A DNA stretch of 64,000 nt from positions 1,307,239-1,371,238 of the forward strand of contig NW_024737068.1 of NCBI RefSeq assembly GCF_018991925.1, in the 5' to 3' direction. The notes beneath the pieces are model-generated. The model had not been told where the DNA came from, did not search any database, and saw nothing but the letters and a program-made list of their open reading frames with translations. Source of the DNA: Homarus americanus. Its lineage: Eukaryota > Arthropoda > Malacostraca > Decapoda > Nephropidae. The first letter of the stretch is position 1. Each line of letters opens with the position of its first letter. The translations under genes were made by a program, and so were the position numbers. This document shows positions 39,061 to 52,349 of the stretch, in pieces.

Positions 39061-39063
<3 letters not shown>

Positions 39064-39316
39064 ACGTCACAGTGGTATATTGATAATAAACATTAACTAT
39101 CCTTACAAAATTGCATTAAACAATATGATACAACGGACGAAAGATTTTGACAACTTTACCTAGACAACAGGAGTCGTAGTGTTCATTGTGAAATATATCG
39201 ATCACCCCAAATGCAGATAGTTTTTTGTGAGCGTCTGTACTTGGGTGTGAGGTTAGCATGAGTGGTGTCTGTGAATGTAGTTGTGGCCCTTATAACTAAC
39301 TGTGTATCTGGTGCAG

Positions 39317-39739
39317 GGTTCGTGCTGGCCGCCGTCATTATCTTCGGGGAGTGGATCTTGAGAGGGTGGCGGGACAAAAGCAATCCAGGTTCGCGGTCAA
39401 GCACAGGGACACTGGTCAAGCCGTTCATGGCTTAGAGACCTGGAGTTTCTGCAGAATATGGTGTCCTTTACGCCCCAGCCTGTTGAACGCCCGCGCCGCT
39501 CCCGCCCTTCTTTGGGTCTACCCGCCTTGGCACCCATAGCACTACCCAACCGCCCTACTTCCAGGCACCCACACCATCACCGCCTCTCACTCCCTAACAA
39601 TCCCGAGGTGTGGCACATAAACACCTCCGCTTCCACCCTCACCCCACTACAGGTGCTCTCCCATCCTTCACCCACCATATCACCCATCGTCATGCCCCCC
39701 AGTACCCCGCCGCCTTCACCCGTACAAGAGGACGATTGA
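39317..39739 (+). CDS. Ir93a: IR93a terminal exon N: M4 and cytoplasmic tail
   Basis: Acceptor ATCTGGTGCAG ending 39316. The exon enters in phase 1 and completes M4: GFVLAAVIIFGEWILRGW, followed by basic RDK. In the literal frame the protein stops at TAG 39433-39435 after a short tail. A second possibility is two lost bases, near the AAAA run at 39376-39379 and near 39425-39432. The tail would then run through QSRFAVKHRDTGQAVHGLE and RDLEFLQNMVSFTPQ into about 90 Pro/Ser/His-rich residues ending SPVQEDD and TGA at 39737-39739. The long tail is supported by its uninterrupted frame and by the same one-base-loss pattern seen elsewhere in this gene. M4 is certain; the tail length is not. Confidence 0.7.
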
Positions 39740-42700
39740 GCCTCCCCCACCATGCACCTCCTCCTGCTGTTAGCTTGTAATGTACTAAGAATAAGCTGCT
39801 CACTCTCTTTGTGTCTAGATTATAAGCCATAAAAGTAGCTGTGATATATAACTTATGAGGTCAGGTTAACTAGAAGTCTCTCTCAGGTGACTGCCTTCCA
39901 CCACGCTACCATGAGTGTCTTCTTGAGTGACCATGATGGAGGCTGGTCGCTGTCTGGCTGTCGCACCGAGTAACTTTGTCGACACTACTTTTTAATTGGC
40001 TTTAAGTGTTTTGTTCAGCTATTTGTCGCTGTTGATCGATGTTACGTGACACAAATCTGGAAGTGATGTGTTGTGAACCGGTGGTGGGCGAGCTGCCTGT
40101 CGTTGGCTCACAAGTTTGCAATATTTATCAAAGCCGCGTTGGTGTTGCTGTTAGTCTGTCTGTATCATGTAAACGAATTATTAAAACTGAATTCGACAAT
40201 CTGGGAAATATCTTCACCCAGGAAGTTAAATATACTTATTAAATAACTCTAAAAACAGTAAGTCCAGCAAGCTGTCAGTGTTCAATCAACATTTATATTT
40301 GATTTTTATTGGTTAAAAGTTGATTTTGAGACGAAGATACAGCGCCACAGCTCAGTGTGTGTGACCTGACCATACTACACGTCCAGGAACTACCACTGAC
40401 TGCATGGTACCCACGAGGACCTTCACTACTGTCCCTCCCAGCATGATCTGTGACTTCCTGGCTGTGTCTGAACAATCTCTGACCACACGACCGTAATCGA
40501 TCTGGTTCTGGCGGTGACTTTACACTACCGATGTTTGACCTTTACACGCATGGCTGCCCTTGAGTGGCTCTCAGCCCTGGGGACAAGTGAGAAAAAAATC
40601 AATTGCTTGCTCAGGTGACTGTGCATGTATATGAACTGTAGTGACTCATATTTAATTTAATTCATAGTGAAGGTTTTAGTCTATAGAGAGAGTTAAAGAC
40701 GATGGTGTTTACTAAATAAGGTAACATTAACTTTTGCATTATAATGATATTCACAGAACATTCTTAACCATTGTAGCGACACCTGTTAGCCATTAATAAC
40801 AATTGTGATCATACCTCAGAAAACAGAAGCACGTTGTGAATAGCTTTAGTTATCACCGCCTGTACTGCCTGGACTCACGCTAACCTAACCTAACCTAACC
40901 TAACTTGTTCTCCCCACAGACAGAGGGACGCACAGTCACTGACAATTGTGCTAGGTGGCAGGAGGCCGCCATCACCACCGTAGAGTCGCACACACACACA
41001 CACACACCCTCCCTACCTCTCCTCCCTCACCTAGGTTCCCTCACCTGTACCCCTAACGCTGTGCACCTGGCGTGGAGGTGTCCAGCTCTCACCCAGTACT
41101 GAGACGCTATCTGTCGCCTCAGTCATAGTAGAAATACCAAAGATGAACTAATGAAGGAAATAAGGTGAAGGTCGGGAGGGCTCATCACCCCTTCATCATG
41201 ACCACCAGCAGGAGTGACCACCCACCAACTCCTTCTGTGTGTCTTAGCCAATAGAAACTCACCATATACCTGTGAGCGAGACAGACCACAATATTACCTG
41301 ACCTACAATGGCCCATCAGTCATCAGGAGTCAACAACAAACACTAATAAGGTAACTAACTGTACCTTGTCGGCCAGGATACAGCCACTGGGTACTTCAGC
41401 AGTAGGAGTCATCAACAACATGACACTCTGCTCCCACAGTTTTACACGTCACTGTTTAATGTATTATAGGAAACTCTGTGTTAAGGATTAAATTTGTAAA
41501 AAAAATAATATACTTAAATATTGGGACTAAAAATGTGGAGTTTTATGGAGAATCTTTCCCTATAATCTCAACTAAGTGTGTATGTGAGCAATCAACCTGT
41601 GTTACCTAACCTAACCTTCACACCACATTGACTGACTAAGTTTATTTGGAATCCATTACATAAATAATAACTATGAATACAAGTAAATATTTACCACGAA
41701 GAACATAACATCAACACCAAGAATAACATAAACCAAAATCCCGTATTACCCTCCTCAGCTTATCATCCACACTAGTCAGATGTTAAAACCAGGTTTATTT
41801 AGGTTTACATGTTATAAACCAATTGGGATTTATTCCTCAAGATATCTCTCCTCTACAACTGGTTTTATTCTTCGAGGTAAAACGCCTTTATAAATCGTCT
41901 CACATCACTGCGCCATAACATCACTATGATAATGAAAACGTAAACAAAACATTATTATATACCAGATAAATTTTTACACCTGGGTCATAAATACGATCAA
42001 TAATTACGTCAGTGTAAACAATAAATAGACTGTGTCCACCTGGTGATTTTGTTTCATCATATAATCACCAAGGGTCTCTAAATATGGTCTCTCTCTCACT
42101 CTCTCTCTAAATCTGTCTCCTTATTTCTTCTCACTCAGCAGCCAGGTATATTTCTCAACCTCTCCCACTTTCCCTCACCTCTACCTACCCTCCAAATCCT
42201 CGAGCCACATCAAAAACACAAGAAAAAATGCGAATTACATGTAAATTTAACACCAAGATAGCTCATTTATCCATCTCACATCAGCTCGACTCGTCTGGTC
42301 TCTGGTTTGAGGATAATGTGGCTTAGTAAATGGTGAAATCGCAAAATAATGAGATTGGACAGTGATTAGAACCAAAATTCGCACATAAACAATAATTCCC
42401 TTAATGATTGGGCCAAATTCGTACATAATCAATAATTTCCCTAACCTCCAATCACAGTCGAGGTAATCCAATCCAAATCTTTATACCAGTCCTCTCTTCT
42501 CTGTTGGTAGGGGCTAGACACTAACCAATGTAATGTTATTCTACAGCAATACACTCTAAGGTTAGTTGTATTAGGAGAAAATATTTTATTATATCAATGC
42601 CTAAGTAAGACGTACAGTAAAGTCGATGGTTGTAGTTGTGGTTAGTGATAGTCTTGTCATGCACTGCTTGTTGTTGTTGTTATTAATATTATTATTTGTG

Positions 42701-42740
42701 TAATTATCTGCTTCTGTATAGGAAAAAATCAGCTTAGTTA
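39740..42740 (+). other. Probable IR93a 3' untranslated region grading into unassigned DNA
   Basis: No coding exon was recognised. ATTAAA hexamers near 40177 and 40238 are the nearest poly(A)-signal variants, and AATAAA occurs near 42013. The cleavage site cannot be decided. A short (CCTAA)n seed lies near 40880 and (CA)n near 40988. Confidence 0.35.
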
Positions 42741-42749
42741 TTTAGTTAC

Positions 42750-42753
42750 GTGG

Positions 42754-42785
<32 letters not shown>

Positions 42786-42880
42786 GATATTAATAATACC
42801 AATAATAATAAATATAATAATAATAATAACAATAATAATAATAATACCAATAATAATAATAACAATAATAATAATGAAAT
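42750..42880. repeat. (TAA)n-rich microsatellite
   Basis: Imperfect AAT repeats with ACC/AAC interruptions. Confidence 0.9.
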
Positions 42881-45800
42881 TCAATCCTGGCAAATAATAT
42901 GAATAATCACATCTACAAAAAATATATATTGGTATTATACTATACTAACCCTGGAATAACCCGTAAATAGATAACGAACGACAGCGTAAACCAATTCACT
43001 CCGTTGTTTTAATATTTCTAAGTCATCTTTACTCGTGTGATTAATGCTCTTCTTTATTATCTTTATTAATAATTTATCAGCTAACCTGTACTTTTTGGGC
43101 GGTGTATTTAGCGTTACTTATTTTCTTGTATTTTCATTTTTTCTGTTTTAATTTTGTCTCCTGTCTCTCTCTCTCTCTCTTTGTGTCTCGTTCCTTCTCT
43201 ATCTTTATTGCTCTCTTCTTTCCTCTTCATTCTTCTTTATTCAGTAGGTAATTTTCGCTTTAAAAGTCAAAATTGTTCTTACCTATGTTCCTCAAGTCGA
43301 ATATATTCCCTCTGAAGTCTAATAAACCCTATCTGAAGTCTTATAGATCCTATCTGAAATTTTAATACATTTTCTCGGGCCTAATATATCCTTCCTGAAG
43401 TTTAATATTTCTCTGATATACTGAAATCAACTACGCAATTTACAACCTTGAATAGTTCCTGAAATCTGCCATAAGTCTAAAAGTTTTGTATTCTGAATTG
43501 TTTTTCGGTACTCTCACACCATTTCAGATTCCCACTGTAATATTACTTGAAATATACTGAAATTTATCTCCCCAAGTCTAAAGTATACTCCAAGCTTCAT
43601 AAGGCTTATTGGATTATATAATATATCCCTCGATCACTAAAAACGATGGAATATGAAGCTAATATATCCACCTTGGACTAATAATATAGCCTAGTGCCAT
43701 ATTGGTTGACTTTTGGGATACTTGTGTATCTGTAGCTAAATTCTCAAAGGTTCTTAGGATAACTATTTTTTCATAATTTAAAATGATTTAATAAACTAAA
43801 TTTATTATTAAGCTAAATTATAAAAAAACAATTATAATCACAGTCAGCATCAATTACGAAACAAACTAAACAATATCTCCAAAGAAAAATAATAAAGTGT
43901 TAAGTGTAATTTTATGTAATCCTGATAGAAACTATGATAAGTAAAGCTAAAGTATATTATTTAAGGCTTATAGTGTGTTAAATGTATAGTATTTTTTTTA
44001 CTTAAATCACATTAGGAACCAGAAGTCTTATACACTACAATATTATTATTTTTGTAGGAGTCTCATTGAGATTGATGTCGAATATACCGCAGATGGCTTC
44101 ACTTTTTGCCTATACCATGGTAGACTATAATATTATAGTCATTAGTACCTAAATAGAGCGTAAATGTTAAATATAACGCTATATAAAGGACAATGTACAC
44201 AATACTGATATAGCTCAATACTAGATGAATGATATACAGGTATATATAATAAAAAGGTAGGTAGATAAATGTTATATAATAAACTTTTAGGGTGTTTATA
44301 CCAATCATAGTTTTAATGGGTTATTTAATACTTTAGTTACAGGATACAGTCAGTTTGTAATACTGTAACCTCACGTCTACCGTCAGCTGAGTTTCCTGTT
44401 TTTTTGTAGTAACTTCAGTTCTCTTTCGCCTTCAGCACAAACTACAGTAAAACGTATGACGATGTATTTGTTTTGATATATATTCTTATATTTATTTATA
44501 TATTATAATTCCTTTGGCTGTATGTATGATACGAATGAAATATACCATTGTAATTGATATATAAATATTACCTTAGGAGTTTGTGTAGAGGAGTAGTGAA
44601 CTATATATGGGAACATTAACGTATCGTTCTACAGTATATTAACATTATTACAATATATTTTTTTATTTGCGTCAAAACCTGCGATATAGGGATAATATTG
44701 TGGTGTTAATATTCACATGTAGTGATTATTTGTGTTCAATTACCAACGGGTGTTTTGATAAGCGTTCGAGATGTTGTTTTTTTATGTATGCTGATGTTTG
44801 ATATTACAAAGATCTGGAGTACAAAATACAGTTGATAAATAAATACTGTACCCGGAAATTTATGTACCTCAATTTAAAATCATGAGTATATATTGTGTGT
44901 TGTGAAATGATCAGGTAAATATTTTTTTTGTTTATTCTCAAACTCAGTGAATATATTTACATAAATTTGGAAAAGTACAAAATATTTATTTTGAATCAAT
45001 GCCATAAACTGCTCAATTTTGTAATTTCCTACATGTCATAATCTTACATATAACCCCCTTAAAATATGATAGATTTTATTTAGTTCGATTAGGAGATATA
45101 TATTCTTAGTTTAGTTAATCTGTCAGAACTAGACTTCCCCGTACCACCAAAGATTTTGTGTATTATTAAGGCAATAGTCCACAAGGTCACATTATGGTAT
45201 TGTAAGGAAAATTGCCGCAGTCTAAGTTAACTATTGTCCTTAAACACATTCTTGTCTTAAGTCAGTCACTATTAGGAGAATTTGATGAGCGATTTTGACA
45301 TTTTGTGGGACGAACGAAATCTATCACTATCCTACACTAAACGATACAGAGGCTGTGTTTTGGTGTGTGGGTCATCACCATGCATCAGCTGCTCATGACG
45401 CTCAGAACTTCATCATATTTTAAAGTCACTATGTTATTTATGTTTTATTTGTTATTTATGTTTATATTTTATGTTATTTGTTTCCATTACTTGTCGCTGG
45501 TGGTCTGTTCAACACCAGACAACACGCAGTAAGTGTTCAAAGTAGATGGCCGAGTTAGTGTTATCATCAATGTAAATATATATCCTCCCATGAGCACTTT
45601 TTTGTATATATAAACAAAGTAGACAATAAATATACCTGTTTACCCACACCAAAATAAGGAGTTTTATTTTTAATTCCTTTTTAGGAAGTCTTGTATCATG
45701 AACCTGATATAGACATGATCCCTCACAAAAAGAAATTATATGGTGATAATCGTATGAACCAAACACCAAGGCAGACTCTCACCAGCTGCCCCCCAGGTGG

Positions 45801-46700
45801 TATAAGGGCTTACTAACCAGCCTCTCAATCAGACCTCATGAGTGAGTAGTAAGTCTGTCGAGTCATAAAACTAGATTCGACAAAACACAAGAGGTGTAGG
45901 TGAAAGCCTTAAGGTGACCGTCTACACTTGGTAGCTACAGTCACCCCCTGTGTTTGTCTATTACTTACGTCCAATATACCTGTACATGGTTGCCATACAG
46001 GTAAGGTACAAATTCCACCTCTTAAGTCTGGCTGCCTCCCCCCTCCTTGCCATAAACAACTATTGACACGTTTATAACAACCAGAGACAGTCGTTTGCTA
46101 GTTCACCAAACAGCGACTTCCTCAACCAATCAGGGTACTGGTGCCGTGAGCCTGCTTACAGTTGTTACTTAAGGAGCGACGGACGTAACACCCAGAACAG
46201 AAGACCCGAACTTTTATTAGAGTCTGTGATCTCTTCAGTGATTCTCCCCAGACTGAAAGCTGGCACCTGTGACCTAAGCATCTATCGTGAGTACTAATTG
46301 TTTGTGGAGTGTAGTATAGAAGATTATGTTAGTCGTGTGATGGAGAGTTAGTTCCGGCCACCTAACTCATAGCTAAGTCAGTGGAGTTGTGTATAGATTC
46401 ATTGTTGCCCAGAAAGTTAAAATTAAAAGTCCTTGAGGTGAGTAAAGTAAACAGAGATTAATAGAATACATTTTGATTTATTATTTATCTTCCTAACGTG
46501 TGTAAGAGACGACCATGGTGAGAATATAGTGTTTTTCAAGTGACTTCTTACACCTGCCTTGTGTTTTACTGAGTGATAAATAAGTCTAATTACAGATATA
46601 CAGTTGCTTATATGTTTTATGAGTTCACGGTCGAATAGTCTGGATGTCTGTGTAGAGCCGTCCTTGCTGTGTAGACTACTAGGTTAGGTTAGGTTAGGTT
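42880..46700. other. AT-rich sequence without recognisable genes
   Basis: Read on both strands. There are only short frames and no domain-like sequence. At 46190-46288 there is a GC-richer patch with a good donor (CTATC|GTGAGT at 46287), which could be a non-coding first exon but has no other support. Confidence 0.5.
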
Positions 46701-47780
46701 AGTGTTTCTCAAGAGGCTGTAAGGTATATGCAGTACCTTATCTCCACTGGGGTAATGTTACGTCCCCTCCCCTCCCTCCCCTCCCTCCCCTCTCTCCCCT
46801 CCCTCCCTCCCTCCCCTCCCTTCCCCAATAGCAACACACAAACACTCATACAAACAGACGCACCACACACTCATGGGGGAAGGTACAGGAAAGACGAACA
46901 ATATAACTTTTATCGAGGGTAAATTATTAAGGTTGAGGTAAGTTCACACCTGTCTTGATAAGGTCACTCTCCGTCAGGTAAGATTCAGATGTAGCCACAG
47001 CGGGTGAGGGAACCGTGTATGTGTGTGTCGTAGAAGGTAGGTATGTGTGCGTGTGGGGGTGAAGTGATAGGGTGGGGTGTGTTACCTCGCGTGCATATGT
47101 GTATATATATATTTATAGTACGTGGTAATAAACAACATAATTGGTCACCTACCCCATGATGAATATTAACCAGGTGCTCAGGTCTCGTTATGCTCATTAA
47201 TAAGACGAGATAGTTGAGGGGAGGTGCCTTCAAAACAACCAATCAATACTCTCTATGTTGATTTCTTCACTCTCTCATTGGACCTGAACGAGAGACTAAT
47301 GTAAACAAAAACAAAAGAAAAACGACATTAGAAAAAAATCCCTAAATAAATAAAATAAACGAAACAAAATCATAAATAATAAGAAAGAAGAGACATAAAC
47401 AAAAGGTAATAAAGGAGATAAGAAGTAAGAGAATAATATAAGGAGATAGAGAGATAAGGCAACATCTATGCTTTTCATTGACGTCATCTTCGCCACACTA
47501 ACACGCTTGTGAATTACTCAACTCGAATTCCACCGAGTGAAGGTTAGGGCAGGTGTGGATGAGACCAAACCTACATTCCAGCCTGAGATGCATAATGTCA
47601 CCAGGAAGGAGCAGAGGAGGAAGGGAAGGGAAGGAGGGGGACGCGGAGGAAGAGGGAGAAGGGGAAGGGAGAGGAAGGGGAGGTGGAGGAAAGGGAGGTG
47701 AAGGAAGAGGGAGAAGGGGAAGGGAGAGGAAGGGGAGGTGGAGGAAAGGGAGGTGAAGGAAGAGGGAGGAAGGAGAGAAA
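46680..47780. repeat. Short TTAGG seed, (CCCTC)n tract and GGGAAGG-rich tract
   Basis: (GGTTA)4 lies near 46682, CCCTC repeats at 46767-46826, and a purine-rich GGAGG/GGAAGG array with two direct ~65-bp copies at about 47610-47775. Confidence 0.8.
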
Positions 47781-48136
47781 CCAATGGCCATTCTATACAT
47801 TTTTTACACTGCGTCATCCACTACTACTAGTACTACTACTACCAATACTACAACACCACTACTTCTACCATCACACACACTACCAACACTACGACCACCA
47901 ACAAACTGATAGAAATCCACACCTTCTCAACCAGAACTCACGCAATCATTCATTCATCAATTACCTCTTGGCTACAGTCCGCTAGACGTGAATGAATAAC
48001 CAACACCTGACACAGTTTAATAGAATATGGGTCAGGAAGGTATCTGAGGGGGACCGACCTACTGACGGAGGAGGAATAGGTAATGCTTCGTCTATGCTCT
48101 CTGTCTCCTCCCCCAGCTGCGTCTGTCACTGTAGAG

Positions 48137-48327
48137 CAGGGGTCACCAAACTACGGCCCGCGGGCCGGATCCAAGTCCTTCCCCGGCTCGTGGTAGCTCC
48201 GCCTACGCTCTGACGTTACCAGAGCTTTCGTTCTGACTTGCAAGTATTGAACAGAATGATTATGCGGCCCGCGCTCGTCATTCTTTCAGTTATCCGGCCC
48301 ACTGTGAAAAAAGTTTGGTGACCCCTG
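48137..48327. mobile_element. Non-autonomous hAT transposon (MITE), 191 bp, complete
   Basis: Terminal inverted repeats CAGGGGTCACCAAACT and AGTTTGGTGACCCCTG (16 bp, perfect) are flanked by identical 8-bp target duplications CTGTAGAG (48129-48136 and 48328-48335). Inside are the subterminal GGCCCGCGGGCCGG and GCGGCCCGC motifs usual for this widespread animal hAT family. There is no coding capacity, so it depends on a transposase elsewhere. The exact TSD and intact ends suggest a fairly recent insertion. Confidence 0.93.
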
Positions 48328-48339
48328 CTGTAGAGGAAG

Positions 48340-49480
48340 GAGGGATGGGAAGAGGAGAGGGGAAATGGGGTTGACTGTGGAATGGGGTGAAAATGGGATG
48401 GGAAGGATACTTGGGAAGGGGGGAAGGGAGGCAGATTTGAGAAGAGGAGGGGGCCTGAGGGAAGGAGGAGGGAGAACGGTGTCTAAAGTATGTGTGTGTA
48501 GAGAGAGAGAGAGAGAAGGAAGAGAGACAGAGAAGCTGATCTGAAGGACGTCCATGAACTTTAAACAAGATTGAATAAAATAACTCCAAAAGTCAGTTTC
48601 AAATGTTAAGTAGACCATTAATAATTAGTAACTGGATGAACTGACTCGCTGACATACTTCTGAGATAACTCAAGTGCGTCTCTCTGCTCGAAATGGTCTC
48701 AAAAATTCTCAAAATCAGTCAAATCTATTCCAAGTCTTTTTGTGGAATTCAATCAAGACTGAACTCTATCTTAGTTTAATACTGAATCCTACTCAGGAAC
48801 CCGCTGGAGTGAAATGCAGATACAGCAACCTTGATTATCTAGACTTTGGCACATAAGATAACCATGTAGGAAGCACTGAACATGAACTCTTTTGTCTTCT
48901 CAAGTGTAAAGTTAGGTTAAGTTATTATATTTCTCATTTCTCAACAGGACGAAGGAGTTGTTTGTTTATTTCCGGGTTACTAAGGTGAGAGTTGGAGAAA
49001 TTATCATAGAATGGATATTAATTCCGGGTTACACTCCACCACGACGAGTAGAGGAATTAGGGCCACTTAGATGAGGATGAGTGTTGTCGTCAAGTTACTA
49101 ACGCACAACACGGAATTATGTTTGTAAATGAGTCAACCTTTTCTTCACAACACGGAATTACGTTAAAAAATAAGTCAATCTTTTTTACACAACACGGAAT
49201 CAAAGAGAAAACCGTCAAATTTGTTTCCTCTGATGTGTGTTTGAACTTCTAGGTGTTATTATAAATGTTTGAACCTGTCAGATAAACTTAAGGTCAAATC
49301 TATCATGAACTTTTTTATTATAAACTATAATTTCGTTTGATCTTTATCCGTCATATTTTTGTAAGTATTTCAGTGATGTCGTTAGGTAACTGTGTGACCT
49401 TCATTTGATATAAGTCATTGTCACTGCTTGAATTATCTACGTTTGATCAAAAGGCTAGTATCATCTCAGGCAGTCATTGT
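48340..49480. other. Unassigned sequence with GA-rich patches
   Basis: Purine-rich 48340-48480 and (GA)n at 48501-48515. Three copies of an AACACGGAATTA-like phrase (49106-49202) were noticed. No gene was recognised. Confidence 0.5.
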
Positions 49481-49484
49481 AGGT

Positions 49485-50605
49485 TAGGTTGTGGGGAGGG
49501 TGTGGTAGTGGTGTGGGTAGGGTGTGGTGGTGTGGGTAGGATGTGGTGTGGGAGGTGTGGTGGTGGTGTGGGTAGTGGTGTGGGGCTGGTGTGGTAGGGG
49601 TGGTGTGGGAGGTGTGGTGGTGGTGTGGGTAGGTGGTGTGGGGTGTGGGTATGTGGGTGTGGGTGGTGTGGTGGTGGTGTGGTGGTGGTGGTGTGTGGTG
49701 GGTGGGGTGGGGGTGTGGTGGTGGGAGGGTAGGGGTGGTGGTGGGGTGGGGTGTGGGTGTGGGTAGGGTGGTGTGGGTAGGGGTGTGGTGGTGTGGGTAG
49801 GTGGTGTGTGGTGGGGTGGGTAGTGGGGTGTGTGGTGTGTGGTGGGTGTGGGTGGGGTGGTGTGGGAGGTGGGTGTGGGGTGTGGTGTGTGGTGGGTAGG
49901 GGTGTGGGTGTGGGAGGTGGTGGTATGGTAGGGTGTGGTGGTGTGGGTGGGTGTGGTGTGTGGGTGGGGGTGTGGTGTGGTGGTGTGGTGGGTAGGGTGG
50001 TGGTGGTGTGTGGTGTGGGGTGTGGGTGGTGTGGTGGAGTGTGTGGGTGGTGTGGTGGTGGTGTGGGGTGGGGTGTGGTGGTGTGGTGGGGGAGGTGGGG
50101 GTGGTGGGGAGGGGTGGGGTGTGGTGGTGTGGGTGGGATGTGGTGAGGTGTGGGAGGTGTGGGGTAGGGAGGTGGTGTGGGTGGTGGTGGGAGATGTGGT
50201 GGTGGGGGTAGGGGTGGTGGGTGGTGTGGGGGTAGGATGTGGGTGGGGAGGTGTGTGTGTGGTGGGGTGTGGGGGTGGGGTGTGGGTGTGGTGTGGGGGT
50301 GGTGGGGTGTGGGGTGTGGGTGGGGTGTGGTGTGTGGTGGTGGGAGGTGTGGTGTGTGGGGTGGGGTGTGGGTGGTGTGGGTGGGAGGTGGTGGTGGTGT
50401 GGTGGTGTGGTGTGGGGTGTGGGAGGGTGGTGGTGGGAGGTGTGGTGGTGGTGTGGGGTAGGGTGTGGTGTGGGGTAGGATGTGGTGTGGGAGTGTGGTG
50501 GTGGGAGGGTGTGGTGGTGTGGGTAGGATGGTGGGGAGGTGTGGTGGTGGAGTAGGTAGGGTGGTGGTGTGGTAGGGTGTGTGGAGGTGTGGTGGTGGTG
50601 TGATA
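49485..50605 (+). repeat. 1.1-kb G/T-rich minisatellite GTGGTGGTGTGGGTAGG
   Basis: Degenerate short units of GTGGT, GTGGGG and GTAGG make a strongly strand-asymmetric (G+T only, few A, very rare C) array. The Pro/His/Thr-rich minus frames are artefacts. Confidence 0.94.
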
Positions 50606-50609
50606 GAGG

Positions 50610-51880
50610 ATTGAGGATGCGTGTGATAAAAATAAATAATTACATATAATAACAATAACATCCTCACCATCACACACTAAGTAAACATTCACTATATCAC
50701 TCCTCCTAGACACCTGACAGCATTATTGGAACAAGTCTAAAAATCAGTCCATAAAAAAAATTCTTGAAACATGTAAAACTTGTGATTAAACCATCATCGT
50801 TTTTTGCGAAGACATCTTGATATCTTCATCCATCACGCCAATCACAACTCAGAGAAAGAGCTGAATAAAACACATACATTCAGGCACTGAAAATAAACAG
50901 AAAGACACTTATTATTCGTGAGAACAATAAAGTCTTTTAAAATTTCTCTCCAATTTTCCACTACTCTTTCTAGTTCAATTTCAGAATCGCTCCTTTCTTC
51001 TCGTTTCTCTAGGCTAATGGAATAAAAGTCAATACATTCGAAGAACCTACAAACTATGTAATATTTATGACGTGTGATATCAACTTAATGAAAAAAACTT
51101 CGACGAAATAAAAAAATAATCAGTCTTGAGATGTTTCTAGGAACGTGACCCCTTGTGTGTAGTAGAAGCTGCCTGTGTTAGAGGGACGAGGGATACCGTC
51201 TGTCTCTCGTGGGATAAAGAATAACGTTTTATCATTATTATTATGACATGACAGCAAGGAAAATGACACCACACACTACTTAAATTACCATCATAGTCAA
51301 AACACCTCTTCACAAACAGACGGGCTTGACATTTTACCCCCACAAGGACACTCGAATGACCATAGCTCTCAAACGTGATGTTAAAAGGCAGAAATTCAAA
51401 TGAAGAAACTAAGAAAATTAAACCTTACACACACCTACTGTACACTTAACGATGGCATGTGTCCTTAGCAAAATATTACCCTCTCTTAGATCACGCATAT
51501 ATAGTTATTTTAAAATGAAGGAGAAAAAGTTAAGAACGACTAGTGACACGCAATTTCATCCCCCACCCACCCAACCCCACCTGGCATAACTCGACTAATC
51601 ATAGGCATCCTTTAATATGACCTAGTTAAAAAAATATATTAGTTTTAGAAATTGAAAGATCAAGAAAATGTTAAGTTTATTATCTCGCCGCCAGAGAGAA
51701 CCACCTTGGCTCACCACACCCGGTCTGTTATATATTACAAACTCCTTTATTTAACACCAAACTCAACTCTCACAGCTGTCATTTTAATCTTATATATCTC
51801 CACAGATTTTGAAAACACTTATTTTATATTTATATTTATTTCTCAGGGCAAATAAGACGAAAAAAAAACTCACGGGACTT
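50610..51880. other. AT-rich sequence without recognisable genes
   Basis: No exon, RNA gene or repeat array was recognised on either strand. Confidence 0.5.
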
Positions 51881-51926
51881 ACTACTGAGCGGGCGCGGGA
51901 TGCTCTACCACCTGATCTCTGCTCTC

Positions 51927-52220
51927 ATTGGCTAATAACAATACTTGGCGCTCTGTGATTGGTCGTAAGAGAAAGTTCAATTCGGCATCTCATTGGGTGG
52001 GATTGTTTAGTACATATGATTATTCAATCCACTTAATTGTACTGTGTGTGAGCTATTCCTGGAGTGTGTTTTAAAAGATTGAAGATTTTAACATTATCGT
52101 TACTACCACCACTACCACAACTACTACCATCGTCATTGCCACCACTACCACAACTACTACCATCGTCATTACCACCACAACGTTCTCTCGTAGTGTTACC
52201 GAGAACAGGGTGATGACGTC
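51927..52220. promoter_or_regulatory. Promoter-like cluster: three reverse CCAAT boxes and a CRE
   Basis: ATTGG occurs at 51927, 51958 and 51992, spacing 31 and 34 bp. A TGACGTCA occurs near 52213. The stretch is more GC-rich than its surroundings. CCAAT boxes about 30-35 bp apart and a downstream CRE are typical of NF-Y/CREB-type promoters (established knowledge). Which gene it would serve is unknown; the candidate gene starting near 55-58 kb is possible. Confidence 0.3.
52090..52185. repeat. (ACC/ACT)-rich tandem duplication
   Basis: CCACTACCACAACTACTACC ATCGTCATT is present twice, with a partial third copy. Confidence 0.85.
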
Positions 52221-52349
52221 ACTCCCTATTAACGAGAAAAGCGTACAGTTCCGGGAGTATAATGCAACATGACTCTCCCTGCTACCCGACTACAGCGTTC
52301 CAGCTCGAGTCTGACGGCTTCTGAAAACTTATCGTTCCTGGAACTTGGC

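Noticed and set aside
40905..41102. Possible exon after a CCCCACAG acceptor near 40918
   Set aside because: No sensible protein in any frame and no donor in phase; receptor coding is already complete upstream.
46190..46290. Possible non-coding first exon with donor at 46287
   Set aside because: Only a donor-like site and local GC rise support it; no downstream partner could be identified, so it is not listed as a gene.
49474..50713. About 400-residue Pro/Thr/His-rich minus frames
   Set aside because: They are translations of the G/T-rich minisatellite. Two overlapping frames look equally 'good', which real genes do not.
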